Positions 25,030 through 33,719 of a stretch of DNA of 64,000 nt are shown here, in pieces. Source of the DNA: Bradyrhizobium canariense (GTDB lineage: Bacteria > Pseudomonadota > Alphaproteobacteria > Rhizobiales > Xanthobacteraceae); NCBI RefSeq assembly GCF_900105125.1, contig NZ_LT629750.1:1798001-1862000 (forward strand), given 5' to 3'. How positions within the stretch are numbered: position 1 is the first letter of the stretch; the number at the start of each line of letters is the position of its first letter. Made by a program: the position numbers and the translations under genes. The notes beneath the pieces were generated by a model. The model was not told the DNA's origin and did no database searches. It saw only the letters and a program-made list of their open reading frames with translations.

Positions 25030-25629
25030 ATGAGCTACGCGATTGTAGGATTCGGTAAGATAGGCCAGGCCCTCGCCCACGCCTTCGCCCGTAAAAACAT
25101 CGACGTGACCGTCGCGAGTCGCCGGCCGCCCGAGGCGTTGGCGCCGCAGGCTCGGGCGATTGGACCCACGGTCGTCGCCAGGTCGCTGCGGGATGCACTC
25201 GAGGCCGACACCATCATCCTGGCGGTCCCGTTCGGCGAGCATCGCGAGATTGCGAAGGCCCTGCCGAGCTGGAAAGGCAAGACGATCATCGACGCGATGA
25301 ACGCGTTTCCTGTCCCTGAAGAGCTGGACGGCCTCCCGTCCTCCGCCTTCGTTGCAAAGTCGTTCACCGGCGCCAGGCTCGTGAAAGGCTTCAATCACCT
25401 GGGTGCGGCCACCCTGGCTGCCGATCCGACCGTCGAGGGCGGTCACCGGGTCGTCTTTCTGTCTGGTGACGATGAGGACGCGATCGCTCCCGTGGCGGCC
25501 CTGGCCAAACAACTCGGGTTCGCACCCGTCAAGCTGGGAAAGCTCAACGAGGGTGGCGCGCTGGTGCACGCGCGCGGCCGCACTTGGGGCCAGCTCATCT
25601 TCCAGGATTTGTTCAAGAAGGAGCCGTAA
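25030..25629 (+). CDS. F420/NADP-reductase-like (NAD-binding) protein
   Basis: Protein of 199 residues with an N-terminal Rossmann fold: SYAIVGFGKIGQALAHAFARKNIDVTVASRRPPEAL, then ILAVPFGEHREIAKALPSWKGKTIIDAMN. It matches the F420-dependent NADP oxidoreductase / Fno-like family (PF03807 type), often annotated as NADPH-dependent reductase; F420 use is not implied in this organism. GGAG lies 8 bases upstream of the ATG. Co-oriented with the SDR. Confidence 0.82.
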   Translation: MSYAIVGFGKIGQALAHAFARKNIDVTVASRRPPEALAPQARAIGPTVVARSLRDALEADTIILAVPFGEHREIAKALPSWKGKTIIDAMNAFPVPEELDGLPSSAFVAKSFTGARLVKGFNHLGAATLAADPTVEGGHRVVFLSGDDEDAIAPVAALAKQLGFAPVKLGKLNEGGALVHARGRTWGQLIFQDLFKKEP

Positions 25630-25841
25630 TCGATTTACCACCGTGTGATCGACGCCGAGAACCGGTCGCGCGCGCTAACTTCTTTAAGCCGCGCGCGACC
25701 GAATATTTGAAGGCCACAAAGTCGCGAAGGTTGGGGTGGGCCTGACGGCGTATGGGCGCCGTTCGAAGAGCGGGGAAACGCCCGACAGAGCGGCAGATCT
25801 GCGGGTCGCTTAGAATCTATCGACTGCTATCGATGGCCTAG

Positions 25842-26689
25842 GACCGATCGACATTCATTGCATCCAGATCATGGCGGCTGCGAGATGGATGAAGCCGGTA
25901 AAGTTGGCGGTTCGTCTGTCATAACGGGTAGCGAAGCGGCGGAAGTGTTTGAGGCGGTAGAAGCAGCGCTCGATGCGGTTGCGCTGTTTGTAGGCGTCGG
26001 CGTCGTGCGGAATGACGATCCTACGGGTGCGGTTTGACGGGATCACCGCCGTTGCGCCGATCCCGGCGATGATCGCGCGCAGGGCGTTGCTGTCATAGGC
26101 TTTGTCGGCGAGCACCGCATCGCCGCTTTGGCCGTCGAGCAGCGCCGGCGCCTGGGTGATGTCGCCAACCTGTCCGGCCGTGACGATGAAGCGGAGCGGA
26201 CGGCCGAGCGCATCAGCCAGCATATGGATCTTGGTGGTCAGTCCGCCTCGGGAGCGCCCCAGCGCCTGATCTTTGGCCCCCCTTTTCCGCTTGCGGCCTG
26301 CTGGTGGGCGCGAACAATGGTGCTATCGATCATCAAATACTGGTTGTCGCGATCGGCGCTCAGCGCGGCGAACACCCGCTCCCAGACGCCGGCATGGCAC
26401 CAGCGGCTGAAGCGCCGGTGCACGGTCTTCCACTTGCCGTACCGCTCCGGCAGGTCGCACCAGTGCGCGCCCGACCGTAACACCCACAAACATCCGTTCA
26501 CGAACAGGCGGTTATCCGCAGCTGACCGTCCCGGGTCGCCAGCCTTGCCCGGCAGTAATGGTGAAATCTTCGCCCATTGCGTCTCATTCAACTCGTATCG
26601 CTTCGCCGCCATCATCCGCTCCGTGTCGAATCACGGAGCTCTATGAATCAGCGATCAAACCGCTTGGGAATCCTCAATGTCGATCGGCC
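25842..26689 (-). mobile_element. IS5-family insertion sequence, 848 bp
   Basis: Terminal inverted repeats G(A/G)CCGATCGACATT at 25842-25855 and 26676-26689, flanked by CTAG direct repeats (25838-25841 and 26690-26693). It is the same size class and has the same target duplication as the IS at 15177 but different ends and transposase. It lies 56 bp from the guaA stop codon, at the place where an island integrase gene would be expected. Confidence 0.88.
25855..26615 (-). CDS. IS5-family transposase, two frames joined by frameshift
   Basis: Frame A (26615 to 26238) begins MMAAKRYELNETQWAKISPLL and contains the first catalytic Asp in LMIDSTIVRAHQQAASGK. Frame B, ending at 25855, has Asp in LADKAYDSNALR and Glu in RNRIERCFYRLKHFRR. 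On the coding strand the frames join at an A4G6 run (26277-26286 on the plus strand), consistent with programmed frameshifting. The elements of an active transposase are all present. Confidence 0.85.
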
Positions 26690-26745
26690 CTAGGATTCGC
26701 TCGAGTGTCCTCTGCTATCCGATACTACTCCACGGTACTCCCCCC

Positions 26746-28341
26746 TCACTCCCACTCGATCGTGCCCGGCGGCTTTGACGTCACGTCATAGACCACGCGG
26801 TTGACGCCCTTGACCTCGTTGATGATGCGGGTCGCGGTCTCGCCCAGAAATTTCATGTCAAAGGAATAGAAGTCGGCGGTCATGCCGTCGGTCGAGGTCA
26901 CCGCGCGCAGGCCCACGACGTATTCGTAAGTCCGGCCGTCGCCCATCACGCCGACGGTCTTGACTGGCAGCAGCACCGCAAACGCCTGCCAGATCTGATC
27001 GTAGAGGCCGGCCTTGCGGATCTGGTCGATATAAACCGCGTCGGCGTTGCGCAGGATGTCGAGCTTCTCTTTTGTGATCTCGCCGGGGCAGCGGATCGCG
27101 AGGCCCGGTCCGGGGAAAGGATGGCGGCCGACGAAGATTTCGGGCAGGCCAAGTTCGCGCCCCAGCACGCGTACTTCATCCTTGAACAATTCGCGCAAGG
27201 GCTCGACCAGCTTCATGTTCATGCGCGCGGGCAAACCGCCGACATTGTGGTGCGACTTGATCGTCACCGATGGGCCGCCAGTGAACGACACGCTCTCGAT
27301 CACGTCAGGATAGAGCGTGCCCTGCGCCAGAAAATCAGCCCCGCCGATTTTCTTGGCCTCGGCATCGAACACGTCGATGAACAGGCGCCCGATGGTCTTG
27401 CGCTTCACTTCGGGATCGGTGACCCCTTCGAGTTCGCCCAAAAACACTTTCGAGGCATCCACATGCACCAGCGGGATATTGTAGTGATGCCGGAACAGGT
27501 CGACCACGGTCTTGGCCTCGTCGAGCCGCAGCATGCCGTGGTCGACGAACACGCACGTCAACTGGTCGCCGATCGCCTCATGGATCAGCACCGCAGCGAC
27601 GGCAGAATCGACGCCGCCGGACAATCCGCAGATCACCTTGCCCGCGCCTACCTGAGCGCGGATCTTCTCGATCGCTTCCTCGCGGAACGCGCGCATGGTC
27701 CAGTCGCCGGTCAGGCCTGCGACCTTGCGAACGAAATTGCGGATCAGCTTTGCCCCGTCGGGCGTGTGCACCACTTCGGGGTGGAACATCAGCCCGTAAT
27801 ATTTTCGCTTCTCGTCCTGGATGACCGCGAACGGCGCGTTCGGCGACACGCCGGCCACGACAAAGCCCGGCGGCATTTTTGTAATTCGGTCGCCATGGCT
27901 CATCCAGACCGGATGGCGCTCGCCCATGCTCCAGGTGGAATCGAACAATAGGCTCGCGGATTTGACCTCGACATCGGCGCGGCCGAACTCACGGTGATGG
28001 CCGCCTTCGACGCTGCCGCCGAGCTGGGCCGCCATGGTCATCTGACCGTAGCAGATGCCGAGCACCGGTACGCCGGAATCGAAAATCGCCTGCGGCGCGC
28101 GCGGCGAGCCTTCCTCATGGACCGATTCCGGACCGCCGGAGAGGATCACCGCCTTCGGCTTCATCTCGTTGAAGGCTGCTTCCGCCTTCTGGAACGGCAC
28201 GATCTCGGAATAGACGCCCTCCTCGCGCACCCGTCGTGCGATCAGTTGCGTCACCTGACTGCCGAAATCGACAATCAGAATCTTGTCATGCGCCGAGGCC
28301 ACCGGGGGCGTCGACTGCTGGGCTTGCTGTGGGGCTGTCAT
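26746..28341 (-). CDS. guaA: GMP synthase (glutamine-hydrolysing)
   Basis: Converts XMP to GMP with glutamine and ATP, the last step of de novo GMP synthesis. 531 residues. The class I glutamine amidotransferase domain has Cys97 in GICYGQ and the His187/Glu189 pair in FHPEV. The ATP-pyrophosphatase domain has the P-loop SGGVDS (241-246). The C-terminal dimerisation domain ends [10 protein letters not shown]. The start at 28341 is chosen because the upstream in-frame extension (to 28434) is encoded by a dispersed repeat. Its 3' end is the target of the accretion region to the left, so the last codons may have been supplied by incoming elements. guaB lies 19 kb away. Confidence 0.97.
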   Translation of the reverse strand: MTAPQQAQQSTPPVASAHDKILIVDFGSQVTQLIARRVREEGVYSEIVPFQKAEAAFNEMKPKAVILSGGPESVHEEGSPRAPQAIFDSGVPVLGICYGQMTMAAQLGGSVEGGHHREFGRADVEVKSASLLFDSTWSMGERHPVWMSHGDRITKMPPGFVVAGVSPNAPFAVIQDEKRKYYGLMFHPEVVHTPDGAKLIRNFVRKVAGLTGDWTMRAFREEAIEKIRAQVGAGKVICGLSGGVDSAVAAVLIHEAIGDQLTCVFVDHGMLRLDEAKTVVDLFRHHYNIPLVHVDASKVFLGELEGVTDPEVKRKTIGRLFIDVFDAEAKKIGGADFLAQGTLYPDVIESVSFTGGPSVTIKSHHNVGGLPARMNMKLVEPLRELFKDEVRVLGRELGLPEIFVGRHPFPGPGLAIRCPGEITKEKLDILRNADAVYIDQIRKAGLYDQIWQAFAVLLPVKTVGVMGDGRTYEYVVGLRAVTSTDGMTADFYSFDMKFLGETATRIINEVKGVNRVVYDVTSKPPGTIEWE

Positions 28342-28385
28342 GTCAAGCAGATACGCGACAGGGGGCGGGCTCGCAACCCTCCTGG

Positions 28386-28521
28386 AGGCGTCATGGCCGG
28401 GCTTGTCCCGGCCATCCACGTCTTTTGAGGCCAACGTCAGACGTCATTCCGGGGCGCCCGTAGGGCGAACCCGGAATCTCGAGATTCCGGGTTCGAGGCT
28501 TCGCCTCGCCCCGGAATGACG
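28386..28521. repeat. Palindromic dispersed repeats upstream of guaA
   Basis: Two hairpins. The first pairs ATGGCCGGG (28393-28401) with CCCGGCCAT (28407-28415). The second has outer arms CGTCATTCCGGGGCG (28442-28456) and CGCCCCGGAATGACG (28507-28521) around a perfect 14-bp inner stem at 28467-28494. These are REP-like elements common in Bradyrhizobium intergenic DNA and may end transcription before guaA. Confidence 0.75.
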
Positions 28522-28533
28522 GCGTTGGCGGGA

Positions 28534-28620
28534 TTACGTCTTCTTCAAGACGGAGACGAAAAAGCTCGCCGCTCCCGGTCGGCGCGGCTCATCCGCCAGC
28601 CCCCGGGCAAATCGTCCGCG
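28534..28620 (-). pseudogene. Remnant of an rsmB 3' end
   Basis: The minus strand encodes RGLADEPRRPGAASFFVSVL and a KKT end before a stop, matching the end of the intact RsmB 0.9 kb away (EGLLMTPRRTGTDGFFVSIL). The DNA also aligns, with GAGACGAAAAA identical. About 28 codons remain. It lies on the far side of the hydrolase gene, so that gene is bracketed by rsmB 3' ends. Confidence 0.68.
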
Positions 28621-28633
28621 GGAGCGGCAGAGG

Positions 28634-29332
28634 TCAGTGAAAGCCCGCCGCAAGCCCGACAACCTGACCATCGAGGCCGTTGAACCCGTGATGGGCCCCT
28701 GCCTCACATGGGTCGCCCTGGTCGATGCCGCCACTGACCCAGGTCGCCCGGGCGCGGCCACCAGACCATTTGATGAAGGGGTCCACACCGGCCGGCAATG
28801 TGTGTCTGCAGCCATCCTGGCGGTGATGGATGACGAGCGTGCGCGGCAATGAGGCCGGCGATCCCAGGATCGACATTACGTTTGGACCGCCGCCTGACTC
28901 GGGGCTGAGAAATCCTGACGTCAGCACCAGCGCGTCCGGCCGGGCGCCCCGCGCAATTCCCTCTGCCGCGCGCAGCGTGCCGCGGCTGGTGCCGATCACC
29001 GTGACCGGCCGCTTGATCGCGGCCATGTATTGGACCGCGCCGTCGAGGGACGTGCCGGCGTCGAGGACAAGCACCGCCAGCCCTCGCGCCGCATAGGCGT
29101 GCCGGGTACGGACCAGCTGGTTGAAGGCGAGCCCGTGGATATCGCCGTGGTCGCCCGCATCGATCCGGCCATCGCCACCCGGCAGCAGGATTACGCTGGC
29201 GCGTGGCGCGTTGGGTTTGATCAGCACCGCGCGTGAACCGCCGATGCTGACGGTCTCATCGGCAAAAGCCGAACTGACAAAGCCGACCACTATGGCCGCG
29301 GCGCCTAAAAGGCCAATCCACCGTCGCTTCAT
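28634..29332 (-). CDS. Secreted alpha/beta-hydrolase-like protein
   Basis: Protein of 232 residues with a signal peptide (WIGLLGAAAIVVGFVSSAFA, cleavage before DET). The core has VILLPGGDGRIDAGDHGDI, LAVLVLDAGTSLDG and the nucleophile elbow VIGTSRGTL, followed by a late His in EAGAHHGFNG, giving a plausible Ser/Asp/His triad. Substrate unknown; periplasmic. It is flanked by rsmB 3'-end sequences, suggesting insertion between rsmB and guaA. Confidence 0.75.
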   Translation of the reverse strand: MKRRWIGLLGAAAIVVGFVSSAFADETVSIGGSRAVLIKPNAPRASVILLPGGDGRIDAGDHGDIHGLAFNQLVRTRHAYAARGLAVLVLDAGTSLDGAVQYMAAIKRPVTVIGTSRGTLRAAEGIARGARPDALVLTSGFLSPESGGGPNVMSILGSPASLPRTLVIHHRQDGCRHTLPAGVDPFIKWSGGRARATWVSGGIDQGDPCEAGAHHGFNGLDGQVVGLAAGFH

Positions 29333-29453
29333 TACTTCCCCCGTTTTATTTTGAAGTCGATCAAACCTCGTTTTTACCGGTGAGACGGTTACCTTTCCAC
29401 CGCTTCCACCTAAACCTCGCGCATGTCGTGACAGGTGGCTCGGACCCGTACGG

Positions 29454-30770
29454 TTACGCCTGCGACGACAACGGCTTCCTTTTCAGGATCGAGACGAAAA
29501 AACCATCCGTGCCGGTGCGGCGCGGCGTCATCAGCAAGCCCTCCGGGGATTGCAGCGTCGCCGCAGCAAAATCCTCCGCTTTGTCCCACAGGACAGTCAC
29601 GGTCTGCGACGGCGGGACTACGGTGAAATCCGAATTCCTCGCGGTAAAGGCACGGATTTGCTCGCCGTTTTCCGGCGGCAGCACCGAGCAGGTGCTATAG
29701 GCGATCCGCCCTCCCGGTTTGACCAGCGCGGCGGCGCGATCCAGCACCTCCACCTGATCCTTCAGCCGCACCTCCAGCGCACCGGGGCGCATCCGCCATT
29801 TGGCATCGGGATTACGCCGCCAGGTCCCGGTGCCCGTGCACGGCGCGTCGATCAGCACCAGATCAGCGGACGCCCTGATATCGCCGAGCGTGTCGCCCTC
29901 GCCCTTCGGCGCGCGCACATCGGCGTTGTGGACCCCGGCGCGCGACAGCCGTTCAAAGATCGGCGCGAGCTGGCGCTTGTCGGAGTCGGTCGCGATCAGG
30001 CGGCCCTTGCCCTGCATCATCGCAGCCAGTGCCAACGTCTTGCCACCGGCACCGGCACAGAGATCGATCACCTGCTCGCCGGGTTTGGCGGCCGACAACA
30101 GCGTCGCGAGCTGCGAACCCTCGTCCTGCACTTCGATCGCGCCCTTGATGAAATCTTCTTCCGAGTGGATGCCCGGATTGCGCGCGTCGGCGCCAAGCTC
30201 GATGCGCAAACCGATCGGCGACCACCGCGTCGGCTGCGCGCCGAGATGGGCGATCGATCCCTGCACCTTCTCGCGCTTGGCTTTCAGCGTATTGACGCGC
30301 AGATCGAGCGGGGCGCGGCTGGCCATCGCGGTTGCTTCGGCCACGCGGTCATCGCCAAATACCTGCGCCAGATATCCGTCGAGCCATTCCGGATAGTCGC
30401 CGGCGATATGCGCCGGCGCTTCCGCCAGCGTTCGTGACGTCAGCGCCGCGCGTTCGCCTGATGTCAGCGGCTCCGGCGCGAAACGGCCGCCGTCGCAGAG
30501 AGCGGCGATGGCGTCCGTGCTCATCCCGCGCTCAAGGCGCAGCATGCCCAGCACGCGCGCGCGCGACGTATCCTCGTCCATGATCCATGCACTCGATGCG
30601 CGCCGTCGCAGCACGTCCCAAAGCAGTCCGGAGATCGCCGCGCGATCCCCCGAACCGGCATAGCGATGCGCGGTGCCCCACTCCTTCAGCGCCTTCGCCG
30701 CGGGGACGCGTTGCGCGTCGATGGTATCGATCAGTTCAATGGCCGCGGAGAGCCGCGCAGCGGGCGTCAT
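29454..30770 (-). CDS. rsmB: RsmB-type rRNA cytosine-C5 methyltransferase
   Basis: Methyltransferase of 438 residues of the RsmB/NOP2 family, which methylates C967 of 16S rRNA in E. coli. SAM-binding VIDLCAGAGGKTLALAAMM, motif IV DAPCTGTGTWRRNPD and motif VI YSTCSVLPPENGEQI with the catalytic Cys are present. An N-terminal helical (NusB-like) domain is shorter than in E. coli, and the exact rRNA target in this group is not certain. The next gene downstream is the hydrolase, then guaA. The neighbour upstream (MAPEG) is on the same strand, 25 bp away. Confidence 0.88.
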   Translation of the reverse strand: MTPAARLSAAIELIDTIDAQRVPAAKALKEWGTAHRYAGSGDRAAISGLLWDVLRRRASSAWIMDEDTSRARVLGMLRLERGMSTDAIAALCDGGRFAPEPLTSGERAALTSRTLAEAPAHIAGDYPEWLDGYLAQVFGDDRVAEATAMASRAPLDLRVNTLKAKREKVQGSIAHLGAQPTRWSPIGLRIELGADARNPGIHSEEDFIKGAIEVQDEGSQLATLLSAAKPGEQVIDLCAGAGGKTLALAAMMQGKGRLIATDSDKRQLAPIFERLSRAGVHNADVRAPKGEGDTLGDIRASADLVLIDAPCTGTGTWRRNPDAKWRMRPGALEVRLKDQVEVLDRAAALVKPGGRIAYSTCSVLPPENGEQIRAFTARNSDFTVVPPSQTVTVLWDKAEDFAAATLQSPEGLLMTPRRTGTDGFFVSILKRKPLSSQA

Positions 30771-30795
30771 TTCATTCTTTCAATTTTGAGGGGCT

Positions 30796-31218
30796 TCAGA
30801 TCAACAGCAGGATCTTCAGCGCAAAGTACAGCCACATCACGAACAAGACCAGCACCCCGGCAAACCATGCCATCGAGCGCCGTCCCAGATCGTTGGAGGT
30901 CACGAAAATACCGGCGTGGACGAAGCGCGTCACCACGAACACCCATGACATCAGCACGATGAAGAGATCGGCGTGGCGTAACGGGAGCGCCAGCGCGATC
31001 AGGATATAGAACAACAGCGGCAGCTCGAACTGGTTGCTGTAGCAATTGGCAATCTGGGTAGCGCGGAGCGGCCAGTTCGGCTGCCGCAAGGCGATATCCT
31101 TGATCTTGGTTTCTCCGCTGACCAACGCGCCCCGGCGGGCACCTGCCATCCACAACAGCAGGAAAAAGGCGAGCCCGACCAAAACGAAGACCGGCAGCAA
31201 AACCATCTGAACCGACAT
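30796..31218 (-). CDS. MAPEG-family membrane protein
   Basis: Protein of 140 residues with four hydrophobic helices: VLLPVFVLVGLAFFLLLWMAG, QFELPLLFYILIALALPL, LFIVLMSWVFVVTRFVHAGI and AWFAGVLVLFVMWLYFALKI. The pattern NWPLRATQIANCYSNQFELP and RFVHAG fits the MAPEG (eicosanoid/glutathione) superfamily; bacterial members are mostly uncharacterised. The start at 31218 (MSVQMV) has GGGAGGA upstream; an upstream in-frame ATG at 31239 has none. It probably shares a transcript with rsmB. Confidence 0.8.
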   Translation of the reverse strand: MSVQMVLLPVFVLVGLAFFLLLWMAGARRGALVSGETKIKDIALRQPNWPLRATQIANCYSNQFELPLLFYILIALALPLRHADLFIVLMSWVFVVTRFVHAGIFVTSNDLGRRSMAWFAGVLVLFVMWLYFALKILLLI

Positions 31219-31384
31219 CGGAATCCTCCCCCAGATCAAGCGTTAGACCCGCTATAGCGGCACGACCTCCCCGTGACAATAAAACCCGGCCGGCCGCGTT
31301 GAACCACAGCCGTCGCGGCGTGACCAACTCATAGTGGTTCCGTGATTTAAGTCTCGAATCGGCCCCAACGCAGGGTGATGTCCG

Positions 31385-31786
31385 ATGAACCTCGCAGCTA
31401 GCTCCGTGACTTCGTTGTTCACAGCGATCGCCGATCGCATCGGGCTTTTGACCAATGACAGCCCGGATGGCTGGTCCAGCCTGCTGATGCCGGCCTTGGC
31501 CGGCGCCGCAGCCGCGCTCGCTGCCGCCTTTGTGCTAAGGGTCTATTTCCGAAGCGGATATCGGACCGCGCGCGATATCGTCAGGCACGGCATTGCAGCC
31601 ACAACGGTGCTCGGGCTTCTTGCTTTCGTGGCCTATGACATCCGGCACGCCGGCTTCGCCTCTCGCGGCATCAACCCGCCCAAACCCGAGGTCGAGTTTG
31701 AGGTCCGCAAGCCAAAGACGACCGGGACCGCTCTGGTTGACGCGCGGATCGAACTGCAGGCGAACAGAAATACGACGTTGGCATAG
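31385..31786 (+). CDS. Hypothetical protein with two membrane segments
   Basis: Protein of 133 residues. Two hydrophobic stretches are seen, LLMPALAGAAAALAAAFVL (about 33-51) and GIAATTVLGLLAFVAYDI (about 69-86), followed by a soluble tail with NPPKPEVEFEVRKPK that could lie in the periplasm. No family recognised. It is divergent from the MAPEG gene and 165 bp before the SNase-like gene. Confidence 0.55.
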   Translation: MNLAASSVTSLFTAIADRIGLLTNDSPDGWSSLLMPALAGAAAALAAAFVLRVYFRSGYRTARDIVRHGIAATTVLGLLAFVAYDIRHAGFASRGINPPKPEVEFEVRKPKTTGTALVDARIELQANRNTTLA

Positions 31787-31951
31787 GCTGCAAGGCGTCC
31801 CCTTCTCCGGCGACCTGCCCGGATTGCCAGCCTCTCGCACGCCGCGACACGGCCGCTCGCGCTCGCCCTGAGCGCAAGACGTTAGGGCTGTGACATCTGG
31901 ATATGCTAGGGAGTTCCAGATATCGCCAACTTCCACCGGCTGCGAGACCGC

Positions 31952-32755
31952 ATGCGATTCCAAAATTCGCCTCTCCCGATCAGGTCGTCCTCCTTGCGTG
32001 CTCTCATCCTGGTCCTCGGCTTCCTCGGAATTGCCTTCTCGGCGAATTCAGCCCGGGCCGCGAACCCCGTCGTCAAGGATGGCAACACCATCCAGCTTGG
32101 CGAGCTCACCTACCGGCTTGATGGCATCGATGCACCGGAGCTTGATCAGATGTGCATCGACGACCACGCCGATCCCTGGACGTGTGGCGTCGATGCGCGC
32201 GATCAATTGACAAAACTGATCGGCGGACATCCGGTCCACTGCGACGACCAAGGTCCGGCGAAGGGCTTCAGGAAGAGGCATATCGGCGTCTGCACCGTCA
32301 CGGGTGAAACCGCAAGCCTGAACCAGTTGCTTGTCCGTCAAGGCTTTGCCTTGAACCTCGAGCCGTCAGCCAAGGGCCGGTTTGTGAAAGACCAGGCCGA
32401 CGCCAAGGACGGCCGCCGGGGAATGTGGAAAGGATGTTTTGTCAGTCCGCAGGAATTCCGCCACGGTAAAAAGGATGGCGCGCTGCTCGGCGGATCGTGC
32501 CGGGCCGACAAGGATCGCGAAATACGCGCGGCATTATTTCCCGAGGATCTCGCCATGCCGTCCGGCTGCGCCATCAAGGCCAAGTTCGCCGTGCGCGCGC
32601 GCGTCACCGGTAACGTCGGCATCTATCATCTGCAGGGCTGCCGCAGTTACCCGGCGCTGACAAAACCGGATCGCTGGTTCTGCTCGGAAGATGACGCCCA
32701 GGCCGCCGGATTCCGCCGGGCCTATAATTGCCGGGCCAGTGCTGTGAAAAAATAA
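31952..32755 (+). CDS. Secreted thermonuclease (SNase)-like protein
   Basis: Protein of 267 residues with a signal peptide (LILVLGFLGIAFSANSARA) and an SNase/TNase OB-fold domain: VVKDGNTIQLGELTYRLDGIDAPELDQMC, then ASLNQLLVRQGFALNL and DAKDGRRGMWKGCF. Arg and Asp/Glu residues expected for Ca-dependent phosphodiesterase activity are partly kept (RLDGIDAPE). A Cys-rich C-terminal extension follows (CAIKAKFAVRARVTGNVGIYHLQGCRSYP), as in many alphaproteobacterial SNase-like proteins; this part may bind ligands. Probably periplasmic; nuclease activity untested. Confidence 0.8.
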   Translation: MRFQNSPLPIRSSSLRALILVLGFLGIAFSANSARAANPVVKDGNTIQLGELTYRLDGIDAPELDQMCIDDHADPWTCGVDARDQLTKLIGGHPVHCDDQGPAKGFRKRHIGVCTVTGETASLNQLLVRQGFALNLEPSAKGRFVKDQADAKDGRRGMWKGCFVSPQEFRHGKKDGALLGGSCRADKDREIRAALFPEDLAMPSGCAIKAKFAVRARVTGNVGIYHLQGCRSYPALTKPDRWFCSEDDAQAAGFRRAYNCRASAVKK

Positions 32756-32824
32756 CAACGCGAAACCAGATTTCATCATTCTGATGTCCGGCGGCTCTAT
32801 GATTTGGGCCGGAAGGATCATCAA

Positions 32825-33664
32825 ATGTCCGAATTTCGCCTGACCCAGATTTCCGACACGCATCTGGCCCACCGCCTGTCGAAGCTGACCGACAACTTTC
32901 ACCGGGTGAGCGAATATATCGACGCGACGCGCCCCGATCTCGTCGTCAACAGCGGCGATCTTGCATTCGACGGCCCGACCCAGCGGGACGATCTTGAATT
33001 TGCCAAAACACTACATAGCGCGCTTCCCGCACCCTGCCGTTACCTTCCCGGCAATCATGACATTGGCGACAATCCCACCCAGGTCGGGCCGCCGCCGTCA
33101 CAACCGGTCACCGAACAAAACCTGCAGGCTTATCGCTCGATCTTCGGCGAAGACCGCTGGCGTTTTGATGCCGCCGGCTGGTGTTTCATCGGCCTCAACT
33201 CGCTTATTATGAACACCGGGCTTGCGAGTGAGGCCGAGCAGACCGACTGGCTTGCATCGCAGCTTGCCAGCACGGCCGGCAAACCGGTGGCCCTGTTCCT
33301 GCACAAGCCACTTTATCTGAATTCACCTGACAACCCGGAACTCGCGGCAACATCGATACGCTACGTCCCGATGCCGGCGCGGAGCCACTTGGTGGAGATG
33401 TTCCGTGCCGTCGATCTGCGGCTGGTCGCCAGCGGCCACGTTCACCAGCGCCGGGATTTCACCTTTGCCCACATCCGTCACATCTGGGCGCCTTCCGCCG
33501 CCTTCATCATTTCATCAGATGCAAGACAGGAAGTGATCGGCATCAAGGAGGCCGGACTGGTCGAGTATCGCTTCCAGCCCGACGGTTTTGAAGTCCGTCA
33601 TATCAAGGCACCAGGCCAGATCGATGTCGATCTGGACTCCCTATTGGGCACGACGAAAAACTAG
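32825..33664 (+). CDS. Metallophosphoesterase, CpdA-like
   Basis: Calcineurin-like phosphoesterase of 279 residues. The dimetal motifs are complete: ISDTHL near the start, NSGDLAFDG, PGNHDIGD, HKPLYL and ASGHVHQRR. Proteins of this type hydrolyse cyclic nucleotides or other phosphodiesters. The start at 32825 fits the domain; the frame opens 21 bases earlier. Single gene, with the cyo operon converging on it from the other side. Confidence 0.85.
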   Translation: MSEFRLTQISDTHLAHRLSKLTDNFHRVSEYIDATRPDLVVNSGDLAFDGPTQRDDLEFAKTLHSALPAPCRYLPGNHDIGDNPTQVGPPPSQPVTEQNLQAYRSIFGEDRWRFDAAGWCFIGLNSLIMNTGLASEAEQTDWLASQLASTAGKPVALFLHKPLYLNSPDNPELAATSIRYVPMPARSHLVEMFRAVDLRLVASGHVHQRRDFTFAHIRHIWAPSAAFIISSDARQEVIGIKEAGLVEYRFQPDGFEVRHIKAPGQIDVDLDSLLGTTKN

Positions 33665-33719
33665 ATTCCGCAGGATAGAACAGGCTGGCGATACGGGCGC
33701 TCGCTTTCGCTCGAAAACG

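Larger units (their letters stand above)
7957..26760. mobile_element. Tandem accretion region at the guaA 3' end
   Basis: Remnants of the guaA 3' end at 7957-7997 (E), 17574-17738 (D), 20185-20244 (C) and 22716-22734 (B) are direct repeats of the intact 3' end (from 26746). They divide 18.8 kb into four segments. The guaA 3' end is an established integration site for genomic islands, and each integration leaves a displaced 3' end at the far side. Cargo is accessory: regulators, transporters, oxidoreductases, phage-defence-type genes and IS elements. No integrase, relaxase or replication gene is present, so these are probably decayed or integrase-deleted islands. The interpretation is inference; the repeats are seen. 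Confidence 0.7.

Noticed and set aside
26690..26745. tRNA or integrase remnant between the IS and guaA
   Set aside because: Only 56 bp and no recognisable motif. No tRNA-like cloverleaf or CCA end was seen near any junction.
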